A stretch of 64,000 nucleotides of DNA from Planctomycetes bacterium MalM25. GTDB lineage: Bacteria > Planctomycetota > Planctomycetia > Pirellulales > Lacipirellulaceae. The DNA is taken from the NCBI GenBank assembly GCA_007745835.1, contig CP036424.1, forward strand, positions 2,653,968 to 2,717,967, given 5' to 3'. A program made the translations under genes and the position numbers. Below the pieces are notes generated by a model. It saw only the letters and a list, made by a program, of their open reading frames with translations. It was not told the origin of the DNA and did no database searches. Shown here in pieces: positions 1 through 7,847 of this stretch; the first letter of the stretch is position 1; each line of letters begins with the position of its first letter.

Positions 1-1
1 T

Positions 2-2545
2 TGCCTCCTCACCTCAGCCCTGTCACTGGGTTGCGGGTGGTTGCTAGCGGTCGCCACCGCGGAAGAAAGGGTCTCCTTCAACCGCGAAATCCGTCCGATC
101 CTCTCGGACCGGTGCTACTACTGCCACGGCTTCGACGAGCACACCCGCGAGGCCGACCTGCGGCTTGACCGGGAAGCCGACTCGCGGGCAGTGATCGAGC
201 CGGGCGTGCCAGAAGAGTCGGAACTCCTGCGGCGCGTGCTGAGCGATGACGAGTACGAGGTCATGCCGCCTCCCGACTCGCACAAGGCGGCGCTCTCTAC
301 GGAAGAGATCGACGTGCTCCGTCGTTGGATCAGCGAAGGAGCTCGTTACGAACCGCACTGGGCCTTCGTCGCGCCGGCGCGTCCCGACCTCGACCTGTCC
401 GTGGCCGAAGGCTCAACGAAGTCCTCCACCGCGATCGATCACTACGTTGCCAAGCAGCAAGAGTCGCGAGGCCTCCAGCCAGCGAAGCCAGCCGCCCCCG
501 CCAAGTGGCTGCGGCGTGTGAGCCTCGATCTCACCGGGCTGCCGCCCACGTCGGGTGAGCTCGTCGCGTTCGAGAATGAAGTCGCCGAGCGCGGCGAGGC
601 GGCCTACGCCGACGCCGTCGACCGCTTGCTCGCCTCGCCCCACTACGGCGAGCGGATGGCGCTCGACTGGCTCGACGTGGCGCGTTACGCGGACACCAAC
701 GGCTTCCAGCACGACGCCCACCGCATGAACTGGCCGTGGCGAGACTGGGTGACCCGCGCCTTCAACGAGAACATGCCGTTCGATCAGTTCACGATCGAAC
801 AGCTCGCGGGCGACCTGCTCGAAGAACCAACGACCGACCAACTGGTCGCCACCGCGTTCAATCGCAACCACATGATCAATGGCGAGGGGGGCGCGATCCG
901 AGAAGAGAACCTCGCGAAGACCGCCTTCGACCGCGTCGAAACCACGGGGACGGCCTGGCTCGGATTAACCGTCGGCTGCTGCCAATGCCACGACCACAAG
1001 TTCGACCCGATCAAGCAGAGTGACTACTACCAGCTGTTCGCGTTCTTCAATCAGACCAGCGAGAAGGCGGGAGTCGACAAGCAGTTCTCTTCCAAACGGC
1101 CCGGGGCCAAACGATCGACGCCCTACATGGTCGATCGCCCCTACATCTCGCTGGCGAGCGACGACGAAAAGCAGCGGCTCAAGGAGCTGCAACTTGAGGT
1201 CAAGCACGCCGAGCAAGCGCTCGAAGCGGAGCGCCCCGAGTTCGAGCCCCTCTTCATCAAGTGGGTCGAAGAGATGCGAGAGGACCCTTCGCTCATCGAA
1301 GAGCGAGTGACGGTCAATTATCTGCACCGCTTCGTGAACACGGTACCGCTCGATAAACCGAGCAACGGTAACAACAAGAAGCTGACCCGCAATTTCCTCG
1401 AACAGTCCGAACGCTGGAGACCGTTCACGAAGAGAATCGACGACGCCAAGCGCGCCGCGTCGAATCTCGAGGGGAAGAGCCCACTGGTGATGATCATGCG
1501 GGACGACAAGCCCCGCGACACCTTCATCCTGCTGCGGGGCAATTACGAGACTCCCGGCGATCAGGTCACCGCCGGCGTGCCGGGGTTCCTCCCACCGTTG
1601 CCCCAGGACGCAAAGGCCGACCGCCTGGCGCTGGCGCGTTGGTTGGTGTCCGAAGAGCAGCCGCTCACGACACGCGTGACCGTCAACCGGCTCTGGCAGC
1701 TCATGTTCGGCCGCGGCCTAGTCCCCACACCCGACGACTTCGGCCTGCAGGGCGACCTGCCAACGCACCCCGATCTTCTAGAATGGCTCGCTTGCGAGTT
1801 CCGCACGAGCGGCTGGGACGTGAAGGCGATGCTGAAGGGAATCGCCCTGTCGAAGGCCTACCGGCAATCCTCTGAAGTCAGCCCCGACTCCATCGACGCC
1901 GACCCGGACAACCGCTGGCTCACCCGAGGCCCTCGCCGGCGCCTCGACTCGCGCCTGCTGCGTGATCAGACGCTCGCCCTCTCAGGGCTGCTGAACCGCG
2001 AGCAGGGTGGCCCCCCCGTCTTCCCGTACCAACCGCCCGGCATCTGGGAAGAGATGAGCCTCGGCAAGAACCACTACGAGCAGGACCACGGCGAAGCGCT
2101 TTACCGCCGGAGCCTCTACACCGTGTGGAGGCGTGTCGTGGCGCCCGCCAATTTCTTCGACGTGCCCAGCCGCCAGGTCTGCTCGGTGAAGCCGCAGCTC
2201 ACGAGCACCCCGCTGCACGCCCTGACGCTGCTGAACGACCCGACCTACGTCGAGGCCGCCCGCGTATGGGCCGGCAGCCTGCTCGGGCTCTCCGACGACG
2301 ACTCGCGTTTGCGAGAGGCTTTCTTCGCGGCGACCGCCCGACGGCCCGAGGCACGCGAGCTAGAGACCCTGCAGGCCACGCTCGACGACGCCCGGCGCCG
2401 CTTTGCCCAGGCGCCCGAAGAGTCCATCAAGCTGCTAGCCGTCGGCGAGGCGGAGACCTCCGCGGACGCTGCCGCCGAAGAGCACGCCGCCTGGACCACC
2501 GTCTGCCTGCTTATCCTGAATCTCGACGAGACCCTCTCGAAGTGA
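2..2545 (+). CDS. DUF1549/DUF1553 planctomycete cytochrome-domain protein (5' truncated)
   Basis: The frame is open to the left edge, so the true start lies outside the window. At least 847 residues are visible. The first residues (LLTSALSLGCGWLLAVATA) look like the end of a signal peptide. A PSCyt1-type segment follows with a c-type heme motif CYYCH, then DUF1549 (LDWLDVARYADTNGFQ, and CCQCHDHKFDPI as a second CxxCH), then DUF1553 (RVTVNRLWQLMFGRGLV). This family is strongly expanded in Planctomycetes and usually sits before a DUF1501 gene, as here. Its stop overlaps a possible GTG start of that gene. The biochemical role is not established. Polysaccharide or sulfated-glycan catabolism is often suggested from context only. 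Confidence 0.92.
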   Translation, partial: CLLTSALSLGCGWLLAVATAEERVSFNREIRPILSDRCYYCHGFDEHTREADLRLDREADSRAVIEPGVPEESELLRRVLSDDEYEVMPPPDSHKAALSTEEIDVLRRWISEGARYEPHWAFVAPARPDLDLSVAEGSTKSSTAIDHYVAKQQESRGLQPAKPAAPAKWLRRVSLDLTGLPPTSGELVAFENEVAERGEAAYADAVDRLLASPHYGERMALDWLDVARYADTNGFQHDAHRMNWPWRDWVTRAFNENMPFDQFTIEQLAGDLLEEPTTDQLVATAFNRNHMINGEGGAIREENLAKTAFDRVETTGTAWLGLTVGCCQCHDHKFDPIKQSDYYQLFAFFNQTSEKAGVDKQFSSKRPGAKRSTPYMVDRPYISLASDDEKQRLKELQLEVKHAEQALEAERPEFEPLFIKWVEEMREDPSLIEERVTVNYLHRFVNTVPLDKPSNGNNKKLTRNFLEQSERWRPFTKRIDDAKRAASNLEGKSPLVMIMRDDKPRDTFILLRGNYETPGDQVTAGVPGFLPPLPQDAKADRLALARWLVSEEQPLTTRVTVNRLWQLMFGRGLVPTPDDFGLQGDLPTHPDLLEWLACEFRTSGWDVKAMLKGIALSKAYRQSSEVSPDSIDADPDNRWLTRGPRRRLDSRLLRDQTLALSGLLNREQGGPPVFPYQPPGIWEEMSLGKNHYEQDHGEALYRRSLYTVWRRVVAPANFFDVPSRQVCSVKPQLTSTPLHALTLLNDPTYVEAARVWAGSLLGLSDDDSRLREAFFAATARRPEARELETLQATLDDARRRFAQAPEESIKLLAVGEAETSADAAAEEHAAWTTVCLLILNLDETLSK

Positions 2546-2556
2546 GCGAGCCCGGC

Positions 2557-4002
2557 ATGAACCCCTTCAATCTCGATCGACGCCAGTTCCTCGGCGGAGG
2601 CCTCTCCCTGTCGATTGGCGCCCCCGCCTTGAGCGCGTTGCTGGCCGGCGAGGCGTCGGGCGCAAGCGAATCGAAGAACCATCTCGCCGGGCTGCCCCAC
2701 TTCGCGCCCAAGGCGAAGCGGATCATCTACCTGATGCAGTCGGGCGGGCCGTCGCACGTCGATCTGTTCGACGACAAGCCGATGCTGCGCAAGATGCAGG
2801 GCGAGCAGATGCCCAAGAGCGTGCTCGGCGACCTCCGGCAGACGGGCATGACCTCCGGGCAGAACTTCAAGCCCTGCCTGCCATCCAAGTGGGGAGGGAG
2901 CCAGCGCGGCGAGTCGGGCATGTGGGTCAGCGACCTGCTCCCCCACACGGCGGAGATCGTGGACGACCTCTGCTTTGTCCGCTCGATGCACGGCGAGCAG
3001 ATCAATCACGCCCCCGCGATGACCCAGATGCTCACGGGGCACAACCTGCCGGGCCGCCCCAGCATCGGCGCGTGGTTGAATTACGGCCTCGGGACGATGA
3101 CCGAGGAGCTGCCCTCCTACGTCGTGATGACCTCTCAAGACCGCGGCGGCAGCTGCGGCCAGCTCTTCTACGACTTCTACTGGGGCGCCGGTTTCCTGCC
3201 CGGCAAGCATCAGGGCGTGCCCTTCCGCGGCGCGGGCGATCCGGTGCTCTATCTCAGCAACCCGGACGGCGTCGATCGCGAGGCGCGGCGAGCGATGCTC
3301 GACCGCCTCGGAGAGATGAACCACTTCGCCCACGAGCGGTACGCCGACCCCGAGATCGCGACCCGCATCGCTCAGTACGAGATGGCGTTCCGCATGCAGG
3401 CCAGCGTGCCGGAGTTGACCAGCTTCGACCAAGAGCCCGAGTCCGTGCTCGAGATGTACGGCCCCGATGTAAATCGCAAAGGGAGCTACGCCTACAACTG
3501 CCTCATGGCCCGGCGGCTGGTCGAGCGGGGCACCCGGTACATCCAGCTCATGCACGCCGGCTGGGACCAGCACGGCAACCTGCCGAACCAGCTGCCGATC
3601 CAGTGCCGCGACACCGACCAGCCGAGCGCGGCGCTGGTCAAGGACCTCAAGGCCCGCGGGCTGCTCGACGACACCCTCATCATCTGGGCGGGGGAATTCG
3701 GCCGCACGCCCTTCGTGCAGGGCGACATCAACAACGAGAAGGCGCACGGGCGCGACCACCACCCGCGGGCGTTCACTCTCTGGATGGCGGGCGGCGGCGT
3801 GAAGCCGGGCTGCGTGTACGGCGGGAGTGACGAGTTTGCCTTCCACGCGGTCGACAACCCCGTCCACATCCGCGACCTCCAGGCGACCCTCCTGCACCTA
3901 TGCGGCATCGAGCACGAACGGTTCACCTACCGCCACCAAGGCCTCGACTTCCGCCTGACCGGCGTCGAGCCGGCGCGGGTCATCGACGATCTCCTGGCCT
4001 GA
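2557..4002 (+). CDS. DUF1501 family secreted protein
   Basis: This 481-residue protein begins with a Tat-like signal (NLDRRQFLGGG followed by a hydrophobic stretch), which is typical of DUF1501. The core carries the family motifs LMQSGGPSHVDLFDDKP, HAGWDQHGNLP and WAGEFGRTPFVQG, plus the metal-site-like GRDHHPRAF near the C terminus. The fold resembles sulfatases and alkaline phosphatases. I chose the ATG at 2557 because it places the twin arginine near the N terminus. A GTG at 2542 overlapping the upstream stop (GTGA) would add five residues and imply translational coupling. The pairing with the preceding DUF1549/1553 gene is the standard planctomycete arrangement. Substrate is unknown. Confidence 0.93.
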   Translation: MNPFNLDRRQFLGGGLSLSIGAPALSALLAGEASGASESKNHLAGLPHFAPKAKRIIYLMQSGGPSHVDLFDDKPMLRKMQGEQMPKSVLGDLRQTGMTSGQNFKPCLPSKWGGSQRGESGMWVSDLLPHTAEIVDDLCFVRSMHGEQINHAPAMTQMLTGHNLPGRPSIGAWLNYGLGTMTEELPSYVVMTSQDRGGSCGQLFYDFYWGAGFLPGKHQGVPFRGAGDPVLYLSNPDGVDREARRAMLDRLGEMNHFAHERYADPEIATRIAQYEMAFRMQASVPELTSFDQEPESVLEMYGPDVNRKGSYAYNCLMARRLVERGTRYIQLMHAGWDQHGNLPNQLPIQCRDTDQPSAALVKDLKARGLLDDTLIIWAGEFGRTPFVQGDINNEKAHGRDHHPRAFTLWMAGGGVKPGCVYGGSDEFAFHAVDNPVHIRDLQATLLHLCGIEHERFTYRHQGLDFRLTGVEPARVIDDLLA

Positions 4003-4027
4003 TACGCCCCCGCACAGCAGACGCTGG

Positions 4028-4639
4028 CTACTCAAGCCGTTGTGCAAGTTCCTCGGGCGTGTTGGCTTGCGGCGGGCCCGGCCCATCACGCCATGGCGTG
4101 GCGACGACCTGCGAGCCCTCCAACGCCGCTTGCAGGGAACGCAGCCCCTGGGACGGCAACGCCCGCAGCTTCTCTAGCCAACGCGTGTGAACCACTGAGG
4201 GGAAGGGCTGCCAGCGATCGGCGGCATGGTAAGCCGCCGCATCGAGATCGCTGTTCGCGAGGTGGCTAGCCAACAGCGGTTCCAGCCACGCCCTCTCGGG
4301 TCGCACCAAGTCGCACGAAGCGAGGCACAGTAAACCAGGCCCCCAGCGGTCACGCCGGTCATCGAGAGCGGCCAGAAGGCCACCCAAGGGGCCGGGGGCG
4401 TCCGGGGCGTCGGGAACGACGGTGACGCCCTCCAACGTGCCTCCGGTGGGAGAATCGCCAACCAGAACGACCGGGGCGGGCGGAGCCGCGAGCCGATTCC
4501 CGACGTGGAGCGCCCAGGGTTCGCCGTCGATGAAATGGGTCGCTTTGTCAGCGCCAAAACGCTGGCTCCCGCCGCCGATCAGCACGTAGACGGGCAGGGC
4601 GTTGGCTCGATCAGGCGCGGGGTCCATGGTAGATTGCAT
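4028..4639 (-). CDS. mobA: molybdenum cofactor guanylyltransferase MobA
   Basis: This predicted 203-residue cytoplasmic enzyme attaches GMP to molybdopterin. The N-terminal nucleotide-binding signature VYVLIGGGSQRFGADKA matches the LAGGxSxRMGxDK motif of MobA, and PGPLGGLLAAL and CLASCDLVRP (the position of the metal-binding Asp) fit the family. It is divergent from moaA, with about 57 bp between the chosen starts, and convergent with the DUF1501 gene. ATG at 4627 is an equally plausible start; the longer open frame up to 4738 overlaps moaA and is unlikely. The Leu-Ile-Gly-Gly-Gly start of the loop is slightly unusual, but the neighbouring moa genes make the call secure. Confidence 0.85.
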   Translation of the reverse strand: MQSTMDPAPDRANALPVYVLIGGGSQRFGADKATHFIDGEPWALHVGNRLAAPPAPVVLVGDSPTGGTLEGVTVVPDAPDAPGPLGGLLAALDDRRDRWGPGLLCLASCDLVRPERAWLEPLLASHLANSDLDAAAYHAADRWQPFPSVVHTRWLEKLRALPSQGLRSLQAALEGSQVVATPWRDGPGPPQANTPEELAQRLE

Positions 4640-4696
4640 CGTACCCGAGCCCGCCTCCGCCGACCGCCCCGGTCGGCCCCCCTGCGGAGAATTCGC

Positions 4697-5692
4697 TTGC
4701 CTCTGCCCGCCCTGGTCGATCGCTTCGGCCGACACCACACGAAGCTTCGCGTTAGCGTCACCGACCGGTGCAACCTGAGGTGCCGCTACTGCATGCCCGC
4801 CGAAGGGGTGCCGGTCGCGCCGCGCGACGAGTTGCTGACGTTCGAAGAGATCGAGCGCGCGGTGCGGGTCGCCGTCGGCCTCGGCGTGAAGCAGATCCGC
4901 CTCACCGGGGGCGAGCCCCTCGTGCGGCGCGAGCTGCCCCGTCTGGTTGAGAAGCTGGCAAGACTAGAGGGGCTCGACGACCTGGCGCTCACAACCAACG
5001 GCGTGCTGCTAGCCGAGCAGGCCGAAGCCCTCTACACCGCCGGCCTGCGGCGCGTGAACATCAGCCTCGACGCGATCGATGCGGGCGCTTTCAAGCGGCT
5101 CACTCGCCGCGACGACTACGACCGCGTTGTCGCCGGCATCGCGGCGGCTCAGCGGGTCGGCTTCGAGCCGATCAAGATCAACGCGATCGCGATGCGGGGC
5201 TTCACCGAAGAGCAGATCGTCCCTTTCGGCCGATTCGCCCGCGACACGGGCCTGGAGGTCCGCTTCATCGAGTACATGCCGCTCGACGCGTCGAACGCCT
5301 GGGAACGCGATCGCGTCCTCTTCGCCGAGGCGATCCGCGACCGCCTGACGAGCGACCTCCTGCCGTTGCGCCCCGTCCGCGAGCCGACAGGCGGGCCGGC
5401 GACCGAGTACGAGTTCGTCGACGGCGTGGGCCGCCTCGGCTTCATCCCGACGGTGAGCGAGCCGTTCTGTGCGTCGTGCGACCGCTTCCGATTGACCGCC
5501 GACGGCAAGCTGCGGAGCTGCCTCTTCAGCCTCGACGAGACCGACCTCCGCGAAACCCTCCGCAACGGCGCCAGCGACCAGCAGGTCGCCGAGGTCCTCG
5601 GGCGGAGCATCGCGGGCAAGTGGGCGGGGCACCGGGTTAACGCGGACGACTTCGTCCAGCCCGCACGAAGCATGTCGGCGATCGGGGGTTAG
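4697..5692 (+). CDS. moaA: GTP 3',8-cyclase MoaA (radical SAM)
   Basis: MoaA converts GTP to 3',8-cyclo-GTP with MoaC in the first step of molybdopterin synthesis. The protein has the radical-SAM cluster CNLRCRYC near residue 25, the TGGEPLVR SAM-binding motif, and the C-terminal second-cluster cysteines CASCDRFRL...LRSCLF. It ends in RSMSAIGG, and the C-terminal Gly-Gly tail is characteristic and functionally important in MoaA. The start is set at TTG 4697 because GGAG lies at 4686-4689 with 7-nt spacing and the length (331 aa) is then normal. The open frame extends to 4505, but that part is antisense to mobA. It is the first gene of a moaA-moaD-moaE run. Confidence 0.95.
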   Translation: MPLPALVDRFGRHHTKLRVSVTDRCNLRCRYCMPAEGVPVAPRDELLTFEEIERAVRVAVGLGVKQIRLTGGEPLVRRELPRLVEKLARLEGLDDLALTTNGVLLAEQAEALYTAGLRRVNISLDAIDAGAFKRLTRRDDYDRVVAGIAAAQRVGFEPIKINAIAMRGFTEEQIVPFGRFARDTGLEVRFIEYMPLDASNAWERDRVLFAEAIRDRLTSDLLPLRPVREPTGGPATEYEFVDGVGRLGFIPTVSEPFCASCDRFRLTADGKLRSCLFSLDETDLRETLRNGASDQQVAEVLGRSIAGKWAGHRVNADDFVQPARSMSAIGG

Positions 5693-5718
5693 CCATCGGC
5701 AACAGCCAAGCCATCACC

Positions 5719-5949
5719 GTGCTGCTGTTTGGGCCGCAAGCCGCCCTGGCTGGCGAGCGCGAGATCATCGTGACGGCCGAAGAACCGACCGCGGGGCGTG
5801 TGCTTGAGGCGTTGGCTCAGGCCTCCGAGACCCTCGCGCCGTCCCTGGCCGCCAGCCGGCTGGCCGTGAACCACAAGTTCGTCGGCGACGAGCACCCGAT
5901 TCGCCCCGGCGATGAGGTCGCTCTTATTGGGATGGTGTCGGGCGGATGA
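5719..5949 (+). CDS. moaD: molybdopterin synthase small subunit MoaD
   Basis: This is a ubiquitin-like sulfur carrier of about 76 residues ending in VSGG, the Gly-Gly tail that is adenylated and thiocarboxylated. PIRPGDEVALIGMVSGG is the classic C-terminal strand. The start is uncertain. GTG at 5719 is the only standard start codon here, but it cuts into the first beta strand. The preceding in-frame codons read ...QAIT before VLLFGPQ, and family members usually begin MITVLLFG. A non-standard start such as ATC upstream is possible. The stop overlaps the moaE start (ATGA), implying coupled translation and 1:1 production of the two synthase subunits. Confidence 0.88.
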   Translation: MLLFGPQAALAGEREIIVTAEEPTAGRVLEALAQASETLAPSLAASRLAVNHKFVGDEHPIRPGDEVALIGMVSGG

Positions 5950-6329
5950 GCGTTGCCATCGAGCTAATCGAGGGCCCACTGCCGCCGGCCGAAAGCTGGG
6001 GCGTGGAGGGCGCCGGCGCGTTGCTCATCTTCGAGGGGATCGTGCGCCCGACCGAGGAGGGCCGCGAGCTGGCCGCACTGGTCTACGAAGCGTACCCGCC
6101 GATGACCGAGCAAGAGCTGACCCGCCTCGCCGAGCGCACCGCCGAGGAGCACGGCCTGCTAGCGTTCCGCGTCGAGCACAGCACGGGGCGCGTGCCCGTA
6201 GCGGCGTGCTCATTCCGCCTCTGGGTCGCCAGCCGCCACCGCGCCGAAGGCATCGCGGCGACCGACGCGTTTATCCGTGAAATGAAACGCGACGTTCCGC
6301 TATGGAAGGTGGCAGAATATCAGTCGTGA
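5946..6329 (+). CDS. moaE: molybdopterin synthase catalytic subunit MoaE
   Basis: MoaE is the large subunit that uses the MoaD thiocarboxylate to build the dithiolene of molybdopterin. The 127-residue protein has GALLIFEGIVRPTEEGRELAAL (family: GAxxxFxGxVRxxxxG), the LxYEAYPPMTEQEL segment, VEHSTGRVPV (family: HRxGxLxxGE) and the catalytic region SRHRAEGIAATDAFIREMKRDVPLWKVA, where a lysine close to VPLWK is essential in known enzymes. The start ATG overlaps the moaD stop by 4 nt. It is convergent with the nuclease gene that follows. Confidence 0.94.
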   Translation: MSVAIELIEGPLPPAESWGVEGAGALLIFEGIVRPTEEGRELAALVYEAYPPMTEQELTRLAERTAEEHGLLAFRVEHSTGRVPVAACSFRLWVASRHRAEGIAATDAFIREMKRDVPLWKVAEYQS

Positions 6330-6345
6330 GGCCCTGGCTGCGAAG

Positions 6346-7059
6346 CTACCACATGCTCCGAACTCGCTTCTTCTCATGGGCGATCTTGCTGCCCTTGAGA
6401 CGATCCCACAGTTGGATGCCGGTGTATTGTTCGATCTTTGTGGTAGGCACCCTGAACGACTCCAACGGCTCCTCGGTCTCTTCATTCGGCAGCAGGAAGG
6501 ACCACATGTTCAGCGCGCCGCGGTTATTCTCCGCCAAGACTGACTTGAAATAGGCATTCGGGATGGGGATCGTGACTTCGTTCTCATCCTCGGCCCCGAT
6601 GCTCAGGACCGGCTGGTCAAAGTAAAAAACAGGGCCACAGATCACGTAGGTTTCATAGATCCTCTCTTTCGCATCGAGCCTTCGCACTTCCGCTTCGAGC
6701 TCCTTCCAGACTCGACGGTTGAACCCCGGCGCCTGGGGACACATATTCGACAGCAAGAAGGTCTCACTGTTTTGCAGTTCGGTCTCCCTTTGGTTCGCGC
6801 TCGCAACCAGATGCCCGCGGTCCATTCCCGAGCCCCGATAATCCACGAGGTCTGCGCGAAACATCGCCGGCACGCGATAATCGGGGCGGAAGTTGTCCGT
6901 CCGTTCAAGCCGAGGGTTATCCGGATCGACGATCTCCAGCGCCCACTTCGCCTGACGAAAGTAGTAGGAGTAGCCGATCACGTAGTGCCGGTTCACCAGC
7001 ACTTGGTCCGCGGCAGGCATTCCGTACCTGGTCTGACGTATTGAGTTGGGCAACTCCAT
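6346..7059 (-). CDS. DNA/RNA non-specific endonuclease (NUC1 family)
   Basis: This 237-residue protein belongs to the beta-beta-alpha metal nucleases. It contains DRGHLVASAN (the DRGH motif whose His is the general base) near residue 80 and LLSNMCPQAPGFNRRVWKELE, whose Asn coordinates the catalytic magnesium. N-terminal segments (RHYVIGYSYYFRQAKWALEIVD and DYRGSGMDRGH) match the family. No signal peptide or membrane segment is visible, so unlike Serratia nuclease it appears cytoplasmic, or exported without a cleaved signal. It interrupts the molybdenum cofactor genes, and no immunity-like neighbour is seen. Its role could be nucleotide scavenging or defence; the sequence does not decide. Confidence 0.88.
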   Translation of the reverse strand: MELPNSIRQTRYGMPAADQVLVNRHYVIGYSYYFRQAKWALEIVDPDNPRLERTDNFRPDYRVPAMFRADLVDYRGSGMDRGHLVASANQRETELQNSETFLLSNMCPQAPGFNRRVWKELEAEVRRLDAKERIYETYVICGPVFYFDQPVLSIGAEDENEVTIPIPNAYFKSVLAENNRGALNMWSFLLPNEETEEPLESFRVPTTKIEQYTGIQLWDRLKGSKIAHEKKRVRSMW

Positions 7060-7199
7060 ATCGCTCCACCAGCGGCATGATCCCGGGTCAGTGAACTCTC
7101 ACAAACAAGCTGACGCAACCAACACAGCCAACCCGAGCAGGCTAACTACCCGATCGAGTTGAGTGCAAGCAAACCGACACAATGTGGGTGCATTCTCCT

Positions 7200-7742
7200 A
7201 TGCCAACGATTCTCCCTTACCGCGGCGTCTGGCCGCAGATCCATAAAACCGCCTTCCTCGCCGACGGGGCGCGCGTGATCGGCGACGTGGTGATCGGGGC
7301 GTCTTCGAGCGTCTGGTTCAACGCGGTCGTCCGGGGCGATGTCTGCCCGATCCGCATCGGCGAGCGGACCAACGTGCAGGACAACGTGACGCTGCACGTC
7401 ACGCACGACACGGGGCCGCTCACGATCGGCGACCGGGTGACCATCGGCCACGGCGCTGTGCTGCACGCTTGCACGGTCAAGGAGCACGTGCTCATCGGCA
7501 TGAACGCGACCGTGCTGGACGACGCGGTCCTCGAACCCCACACGCTGGTCGGGGCGGGCTCGCTCGTTCGGCCTGGGTTCACCGCCCCGAGTGGCTCGCT
7601 CATCGCCGGCGTGCCCGCGACGGTTAAACGCGAGCTGACCGACGCCGAGCGGCGGATGATCGAAGAATCGCCCGACAATTACGTCCGCTACTTCGAGGCC
7701 TACCGCGAAGGGGGCTACTCGGGCAAGGTAGCGAGGATGTAG
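7200..7742 (+). CDS. gamma-carbonic anhydrase family protein
   Basis: This 180-residue left-handed beta-helix protein is of the gamma-CA/YrdA/PaaY type. Hexapeptide repeats run from ARVIGDVVIGASSSVW to about residue 120. The expected zinc histidines are present in QDNVTLH and IGHGAVLH, and RGD in NAVVRGDVCPIRIG matches the conserved Arg-Gly-Asp segment. A C-terminal helix follows (ERRMIEESPDNYVRYF). Family members form trimers with zinc or iron at the interfaces; some are carbonic anhydrases, others are orphan enzymes. ATG 7200 is preferred over ATG 7182. The stop lies in the left arm of the inverted repeat at 7740-7822. Confidence 0.92.
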   Translation: MPTILPYRGVWPQIHKTAFLADGARVIGDVVIGASSSVWFNAVVRGDVCPIRIGERTNVQDNVTLHVTHDTGPLTIGDRVTIGHGAVLHACTVKEHVLIGMNATVLDDAVLEPHTLVGAGSLVRPGFTAPSGSLIAGVPATVKRELTDAERRMIEESPDNYVRYFEAYREGGYSGKVARM

Positions 7743-7822
7743 GAGGTGTCTCCCGACGCCGATGGCGGCACACCAGCCCGAGCGGCTGGCAGCGCGTCAT
7801 CGGCGTCGGGAGACGCCTCCTA
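7740..7822. repeat. near-perfect 25-bp inverted repeat between convergent genes
   Basis: Arms at 7740-7764 and 7798-7822 are reverse complements with one mismatch, separated by 33 bp. Each contains the core GTCTCCCGACGCC or its complement. It lies between the converging carbonic-anhydrase and moaCB genes and contains the stop codon of the former. No T-run follows on either strand, so it is not a classic intrinsic terminator, although it could form a strong RNA hairpin at both 3' ends. It resembles a dispersed palindromic intergenic unit, but no second full copy was seen in this window. Confidence 0.8.
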
Positions 7823-7847
7823 CAGAGTCCATTTCAGTCATCGCCAA

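Noticed and set aside
2245-3897. Long minus-strand open frame of 550 codons
   Set aside because: It lies antisense to the DUF1549 and DUF1501 genes, and its composition (His/Arg/Ala/Val-rich) is that of a GC-rich shadow frame.
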